The notes under the pieces were generated by a model that worked only from the letters and a program-made list of their open reading frames with translations, made no database searches and had not been told where the DNA came from. Shown here piece by piece: positions 57,818 through 64,000 of a stretch of DNA of 64,000 nucleotides. The position numbers were made by a program, and so were the translations under genes. Each line of letters starts with the position of its first letter. The stretch's first letter is position 1. Origin of the DNA: Rhyacichthys aspro (taxonomy: Eukaryota > Chordata > Actinopteri > Gobiiformes > Rhyacichthyidae); assembly GCA_036850595.1 (NCBI GenBank), contig CM072148.1, forward strand, positions 973,160 through 1,037,159. The letters are read 5' to 3'.

Positions 57818-60800
57818 CCAAATGTAGGACTCACACAGACCTTCAGCCACTGGTTTCCTCCAAAAGTTTCCTCCCAAAGAAGGGTCCTGAGGGAAACAAA
57901 GAATCAAGTGAAATCTGCCTAAACAGATCTAACTCACTAAAACAAAGAGGCCTACACTCACAGTACATTGTGGATTATGTTTAGTTTTAAATGAGCATTA
58001 CTGCCACGTAAAAAAAAAAACAGTTTTAAAATACATGCCATGAATGTTTTGAAAGTGAAAGTTTTGAAATGCTCACATTTACCATAAAAATCAACAGCAT
58101 TCACGATAATAATATCAATTAACTGTGATGCATTTGAATGGTTCTGTTGTGTTTCTGTCTATTATGCGTCTACTGTTGCTGTTTTAACATATTAAACCAT
58201 AAATATTCAGACTTTTCCTAAACAGTGCAGAAAGGCTCATGGAGTGATTGGTGATTAATGGGCTTATATAAATTCATGTGAAATCCTGCTGCTCTGGTGG
58301 CTTCAGTGAGCTGCTGTTTGTTGATGACGTTGCTTTTCACGCAGCAATAAACAATCACAGTCCGTATATTACACACTGACTTTATTCAGTCAATGATTCT
58401 TGCACCAAAGTGCCATCTGTTGGAGTTAAATGAAACTCTGAGCAGTGTAAATCCTCTCCGGTCGCCGGCTCCTCGTGGAACCATCAGCGTCTGGAGCTCG
58501 TTTTTGGAAAGCGAACGGTGCATTCTGATGTGAGCATTACAGCTGTGCATAAACAAAGGCACTTGACGCAGCGCTTTATGTGGAATTGAAACAGAGAGCG
58601 GCTCATCAGTGAAGCCGCTGGAGCAGGGAGCAGCTCCGGGCTCTGATCACTCTCATTCAGTGTCTGCGTCTCCATTAACCGTTATGGAAGGTGATCCCAA
58701 TCAGATCCCTTTGTCTCAGCTGAACTCAGGCAGCGAGAAGCCGAGGATTACTGTTATTAATGAAGGTGTTATTAAAAATGACTCGGGCAGAGGTTTTCTT
58801 TCCGGTGACCTACTAAAGAGTGCTTTCATCTGCTCCGGCTGCAGCTCTCTTCAGGAAGAACCGATTTATGTTTTGTTCCAGTAATCTTTTGTCTCACTCA
58901 GGTGTCTGTAGAAAACACACTATTCTATTTACAGTAAATGTGTATCTGAGCTGCTCCAGACACAAGATTGATACGACTTTACGATCAGAGCTTTCTATTC
59001 ACTCACATTCAAATAAAGTTGTATAATTCAGATCATTTTTCCAACAAGTAAGTGCTCTCTCAACCTTTTCCTGTTGATCTACCGTCTCCATCACATGCTC
59101 CTGACACAAAACTATAATCAATAAAGATGATCTTATGTCTTTGACAAACACATAAAGGACAAACCAAAGCCTTTTTAAAGGAGTTCAGGTGGACTGACAG
59201 TAGGATGTTACTGTCATAACAGACCTGTGTCATGCTTCTGTGACACAATTAGAGCTTTTAAGGCTTACACTGTAAACTGGTCCAGTATTTCTAATGTAGG
59301 AGAAAATATGGAAAGACTCATCAAAAACATGTTTTGTAGATTTGGCACCTTTCTTTCTGGTTTTGGAGCACTTACAGAAGGAAAAAAAGAAAAAGAAAAA
59401 CGGCGTGCACACTTACTCCAAACACTGCATTTTACTGATGTTTTGATCCTTAAAAAGGCAATAAGCCCCAAAAAATCTTAAAAACAAAACTTTAGATGAC
59501 ATTTTTGAAGCGAAACAGCACAATAACATAAATATTAATCTTGTCGTAGAACTTTCTCTTTCTGTTAAAGTTGACTATGATCATCTTTGACTTTTTGAGC
59601 ACAATTGTGAAGAACATAACACTTCTGTGGCGTTGTTCTAAACATCTGCAGTGATGCTGTTTCCTCCTGAATCTGAAACTGAACAAAATACATGTTTTTT
59701 TAAAAGTAATGTGATCTATGTTTAAACCTTGGATGCAGTATGTTTATGTGAGCACTTATTTGTTTCGTTTCATTTGTGATTGTGGTGGAGCGATGGAGCA
59801 TTTGTTTTGAAATGCTTTGTCCATTGAGGAGGCTGAAAGGGCTGATGGGAAAGTAGCTTTTTATTTATATTAAAAGAAAGAAAAAGAAACAAAAAGAAAG
59901 TTGCGTAAGTGAAGATGATGGTGGTCTGCTCGTTTACAGTAACGCCACGTAACTTTGCTCATTTTGCTGCGCCCTCTGCTGGCCAAAAGTTACACAGTGC
60001 TGCTTTAATTTTTGGTGTAAAATCTTTGTGCTGCAAACCTCAGTAAACCTTGTGCCTCTCATTTAAATACTCTCCTCCACAGAAATGAGAACTGATCTAA
60101 CTTTTTCTGAGCTCGGTTTCATGATGAAGTGACGCCTTCAAAAATCTGTCTCAAAGACGCCATCGTATTCTCTTCCTGTAGCTGCCCGTATCTGAATGGA
60201 CTGATGTTAAGCAATGTAAACATCCTCGAGAGTGAAAGTGTTGCACGTCTTTGTCTACATTTGATTTCCTGATTCTAAATGACAGCGGCTGAGCTTTTCT
60301 TTCCTGTGACCTACTAAAGGCCTCTTTCATCTTTGCTTTCGCCGGTGCAGCAGCAGAAATAACGAGCGTCTTTTCAAACAGTCTCTGTTCTTTCATCTGC
60401 TCACCTCTGCTCGTTCCTGATTGGTTAATTAATCCCACACACGCCGTTCACGCTCGGTCTTCCTCTTTCATGCCCGACCCCTGCTCGTCCACACCTCTGC
60501 TCATTACTCTCACATTATCTGCTTTCAGGTTCCATTTAGGTCAGACTCACTGCAGCGGATTATTTTTAACTCGAATAAACACATTTGACCCGTCGCGTTT
60601 TCTTCAGGGTTGAATGAGGTGGCTCTAGTGTTTTGGCTGATGTTGTATGGACTCAGCAGTAACATCTACAGCCCTTATACACCATGTTTATTTACAGCCA
60701 CTGATAAAAGGAAGAGCCACGTTCCAGAGAAAACATGCATCGTCCTCTGATCCATTTCCTGATGTTTTTACTGTTTCATTTAGTTTTTCAGTGTAATCTC

Positions 60801-60837
60801 CTAAAGTTTATTGTAACAGGAATCATCTGAAAAAATG

Positions 60838-61117
60838 AGACCTTAAGACGTGATCTAGTCTTTATAATGAAGGATTTTAATAGATGAGAATGATCAGTCC
60901 ACAGCAGGATTTTGTCCAATCACAGCTCACTTCAGGTAAAAAGGAGCGCTCCCATTGGTCGACACTGATGTCAACAACGAAGGAACAAGGAAATAAACCA
61001 AGGACATGGGTTATTCTGTTGGAAATACGTCTTATTTTACAGAGAAACAGCTCAAAAAAGATAAAAATAGAGAAACAGCAGCAAATTTGACCTTTTTCAG
61101 GTCCTGGAGCTTTAAAG
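60838..61117 (+). repeat. Dispersed repeat family copy
   Basis: From GAGACCTTAAGACGTGATC to TCCTGGAGCTTTAAAG. The first 250 bp are nearly identical to 45655-45905. It keeps the GGAGCTTTAAA end but lacks the middle segment of 38731-39215. Confidence 0.8.
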
Positions 61118-61398
61118 TAAAGTCCACTCAGTGTGGCCCTAAGAATTTTGACAGAAGAAAATGCTGTATTCATTTATTTTTGCTGCTCATTTTCACCGAC
61201 GCTGGTTTATTTTTGACTCACATCAAACTGGACTGGCTCATGGGAATCCTGACAGAAACACATATAAATACAACACGTACACACATGACTCGATATTACT
61301 ACACTTCATTCATTCATTAGAGTTGATGCCTGAGGTGTAAATCAGAAGAGCTGCTTTCTTTCTTTCCGTCTTTAATCACAGCTGTGCGTCTGTCTCAG

Positions 61399-61575
61399 GT
61401 GTGGTCCATGGACGGTTACTACAAAGGCCGGCGAGTCCTGGAGTACAGGACCATGGCGGACTTCACTAAGGGGCAGAACTTTGTGCAGCACCTGTTGCCC
61501 CACCCCTGGGCCGGGACGGGCCACGTGGTCTACAACGGCTCGCTGTACTACAACAAGCACCAGAGCAACATCCTG
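61399..61575 (+). CDS. olfm2: olfm2 exon D, copy 2 (intact)
   Basis: 177-bp exon, acceptor TCTCAG and donor GTGAGA. It reads VWSMDGYYKGRRVLEYRTMA, DFTKGQNFVQHLLPHPWAG and GHVVYNGSLYYNKHQSNIL. MDGYYKGRRVLE matches noelin-2 rather than noelin-1/3. In phase with exon C and exon E. Confidence 0.96.
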
Positions 61576-61706
61576 GTGAGAGAAAACACTGTCACGTCTT
61601 CACTCGGCACAATCGGGCTCGAAAAGAGACGTGAAGATGCTCCTGAAGGAGGATAGTTCTAGGACTGAGTCTGTGAAGATGGTTCGTGTAAAAGTAGCTC
61701 CTAGTT

Positions 61707-61886
61707 GTGTTCATAATAATAGCAGTTTCCTTTTCCTCACTTTCTTTAAAGGAATAACAAATTTGATCATTTTTTTGTTCATGTTTTGGAACAATGCTTT
61801 TGCCTGAATGAAAGTCATGTTATTAGAAGGATTTGGAACTTTACTCACTTTTTAAACACACTGCTATTATTATATTATTATGAACA
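61707..61886. mobile_element. MITE-like element, copy 2
   Basis: Same position in the D-E intron as 28897-29087, with a shorter (ATT)n and a small substitution block near 61766-61780. Confidence 0.65.
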
Positions 61887-62591
61887 CAAGTGTAAATCTT
61901 AAATAAATGTCACTACAGAATATAAATGGATAATGAAGAGACAGTGATTTAATGAAGCACTGATCTGGTGTATTTCATGTTCTAACCCATGTTTTTAATG
62001 ACACAGTTAGAGCCTTGACTCTGTGACACAAACCCGTCATGTTTGAAATACAGAAGCTTATAACAGCAGAAAGTGTCTGACGCTGAAATATATCTGGCTC
62101 CAGGAGAAATGCCACAGTCTGCTGCAGTCGTGACTTTACCCCTGAACACATCCTGAGCCCACAGACCCGTGTTTAATGTGACATTTTGAAAGTACACTTA
62201 CAACAGCATCAAAGTGCAGTCTGCAGAATAAGGACCTGAAGTCAGAACATTTATTTATGAGTGTGTTTGTAGTTCTGACTGCGTTGAGTGGGTTCTGTTT
62301 TTATTTGTGCTTAAAACTTAGACATTGTTGTCCTAAAATGTTTGGTCCGTTCAATGGGTTTAAATTTGAATAAAGCCACTGTCACTCTGTGAAGTTTAAT
62401 CATCTTTAACGAGCGATGCGTTAATAGTTATCACATTTTTAATTAGTGTTTGTGGATCAAAGTTTCAGAAATGTCTGTCCCTCATGAGGCTACATTATAA
62501 ATCCTTCCTGGGTTAAATCCCCCCGCCCCTCCGGACCCCCTCGTTAGGACCCCCCAGTGTGAAGGGGCTAAAGTGCAGTTTGTTTTTGCAG

Positions 62592-62765
62592 GTGCAGTAC
62601 CACTTCCGCTCCCGCAGCGTCCTGCTCCAGCGAAGTCTGAGCGGAGCGGGCTACAACAACACGTTTCCCTACAGCTGGGGCGGCTCCTCCGACATCGACC
62701 TGATGGCGGACGAGATGGGTCTGTGGGCCGTGTACACCTCCATCCCCAACGCCGGGAACATCCTG
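62592..62765 (+). CDS. olfm2: olfm2 exon E, copy 2
   Basis: Same 58 codons as 29791-29964 (VQYHFRSRSVLLQRS ... WAVYTSIPNAGNIL), donor GTACGC. The following intron runs to the window end; its exon F, if any, lies outside. Confidence 0.95.
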
Positions 62766-64000
62766 GTACGCAACAAGAACAGAGAGAGACTAGAAACAGC
62801 TGCTGATTTGTTTGTGATAATTGCGACGCTGGAGATTAAACTAAAAAGCATTTCCCTTAATACGCTTCTATTCTTTTGTAGAAAGACAAAAATACATCTG
62901 GAAAGCATTACTGCACGGCTCTTCTAACGGTTATAGAATATGTACACGAGAAAACAGGGACAAAGGCCATCAGCCACAAAATCTGCATAAACAAGATGAT
63001 TCTGGTGAATATTAACTGCAGCTGTGTGCTGTCAGTGAGTGGGTAGAGGGCACGAGTGAGTCTCAATATTTAGCTGCTCTGTTTATTCAAGCCCAAAAAA
63101 AACCCCCCAAAACATATTTTTTATTTTTAGAAGCTTAAAAACATATTGCAAAGTAAAAACATCTTCAAAAAAATTGCTAAAAAACAAAATTAGCCCTTGT
63201 GAATGAATGTGAGTGAATGGTTGTCAGTCTTTAAGGCTTCTCCTCTCCTGAAAGTCTGCTCTAAAAACTCTCAGATTGTTCCTCAGTTTTCATTAGGTTC
63301 AGTATCTGTTGGTTTCTCTACAGTTTTTAAAAGTGGACTATGGGACTTTCCCTGACGCTGCGTTCACTGTCGTCCTGACGCTGCGTTCACTGTCGTCCTG
63401 ACGCTGCGTTCACTGTCCTCCTGTCTCCTGTAGATTCTTTTTCTGTGGTGAATGTGTCTCTGCAGAGGCTCATTTTACAGTTGAACTGGAGAAATACAAT
63501 AATCAGACTGGAGTAGGGCCTATAGAGACATGTTATTATTAATATAGGATTAATACAGACATGATTTAAATCACTATAACACTCTTACTCAGTGTAATCT
63601 GTGTTTTATGTGTTTTTAAACCAGACTGATATGGTTTGTTCTTCTTTGTGTGTTCAGTTGGTTGTGACTTCCTGCATTTGGACTGAAAGTCTGAGCAATC
63701 AGCAAACGTACTTTCACAAACAAACTGGAGCTTGGTTCAGTTTGGTCTGAACCGAGACCAAAGAGCAGCTGAAGATCTGGATCAGACCAAACGGGAAAGT
63801 CCAAAATATCAAATAGTGCATGAGTGAAAGCCCCCTGAGTGTTAGCCCTGCGAATGTTCAGGGTGTAACCACCAGAAGCTATTTATTACAGTGATAAACT
63901 ATCTCGGCTTTTATATTTACTGTTCACATCACTGTAAATGTGTGACAGAGTAAATCTAGAGGCTGATCTGATTATGAATGAAGGTGTGTTTCTGGTCCTC
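62766..64000 (+). other. olfm2: olfm2 intron E-F, copy 2, running off the window
   Basis: Collinear and nearly identical with 29965-31145, including the split SINE (63199-63870) and the 23-bp VNTR (three units here at about 63353-63421, one in copy 1 at 30553). It carries an extra 'acagag' at about 62782. Confidence 0.85.

Larger units (their letters stand above)
51515..61398 (+). other. olfm2: olfm2 intron C-D
   Basis: About 9.9 kb of intron with no exon recognised. Repeats: dispersed family (54041-54503, 60838-61117), TG-rich array (55300-55580), (GAAT/GGAT)n (57522-57817), and a repeated ~60-bp motif 'ttttctttcc..gtgacctactaaag' at about 58792 and 60294. A (TTTA)n tract lies at about 51019-51042 in the preceding intron. 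Confidence 0.7.

Noticed and set aside
57485..57907. Open frames made of FIHSFIHS or SSIHPFIH repeats
   Set aside because: Artefacts of the (GAAT/GGAT)n microsatellite read on the minus strand.
58609..58884. 91-codon open frame in the olfm2 intron C-D
   Set aside because: Part of it repeats at about 60290 in a broken form, and no splice sites or homology support a gene.

Overview
The window is vertebrate nuclear DNA, almost certainly from a teleost fish. The evidence is split genes with GT-AG introns, a fish-type FISNA-NACHT NLR gene, fish-style LINE, Ty3/gypsy and tRNA-derived SINE repeats, and abundant microsatellites and minisatellites. No species can be named. Two runs of exactly 100 N (28513-28612 and 40544-40643) divide it into three contigs.

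Region 1 (1-9.8 kb) is a nest of mobile elements. An old LINE on the + strand (ORF1 end, endonuclease, reverse transcriptase) is broken by two insertions: a 2.1 kb non-coding element rich in perfect hairpins (880-2973, 8-bp target duplication), and a minus-strand Ty3/gypsy remnant (4577-8784) that itself carries a tRNA-like SINE. Region 2 (9.8-18.5 kb) is an NLR immune-receptor gene on the minus strand. Its exons are phase-compatible: N-terminal exons, a RING finger, one large FISNA-NACHT exon and three LRR exons. The last two LRR exons lie in duplicated ~611-bp blocks, each associated with a copy of an L1-like LINE tail. An ISRE-like GAAANNGAAA site sits at its likely promoter.

Region 3 (19.2-28.5 kb) is rexo5 on the + strand, head-to-head with the NLR: 16 coding exons for a DEDDh exonuclease with two RRMs. 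Four exons contain small frame-breaking indels, and several introns are filled with minisatellites. Region 4 (28.6-64 kb) holds exons of one gene family member, olfm2 (noelin-2), in the impossible order D-E-F then A-B-C-D-E. The first D-E block starts directly after an N gap and is nearly identical, introns included, to the second block at the end of the window. The simplest reading is that contig 28613-40543 belongs after contig 40644-64000 and overlaps it, so the repeated D-E block is a scaffolding or haplotype artefact rather than a real duplication.

A recurring theme is that minisatellites begin at, or within about 20 nt of, exon 5' splice sites: three introns of rexo5 and two of olfm2. 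A CA/TG-rich array at 55.3 kb contains seven copies of a near-consensus splice donor on the minus strand. This pattern and the contig-order problem are the two observations most worth following up.
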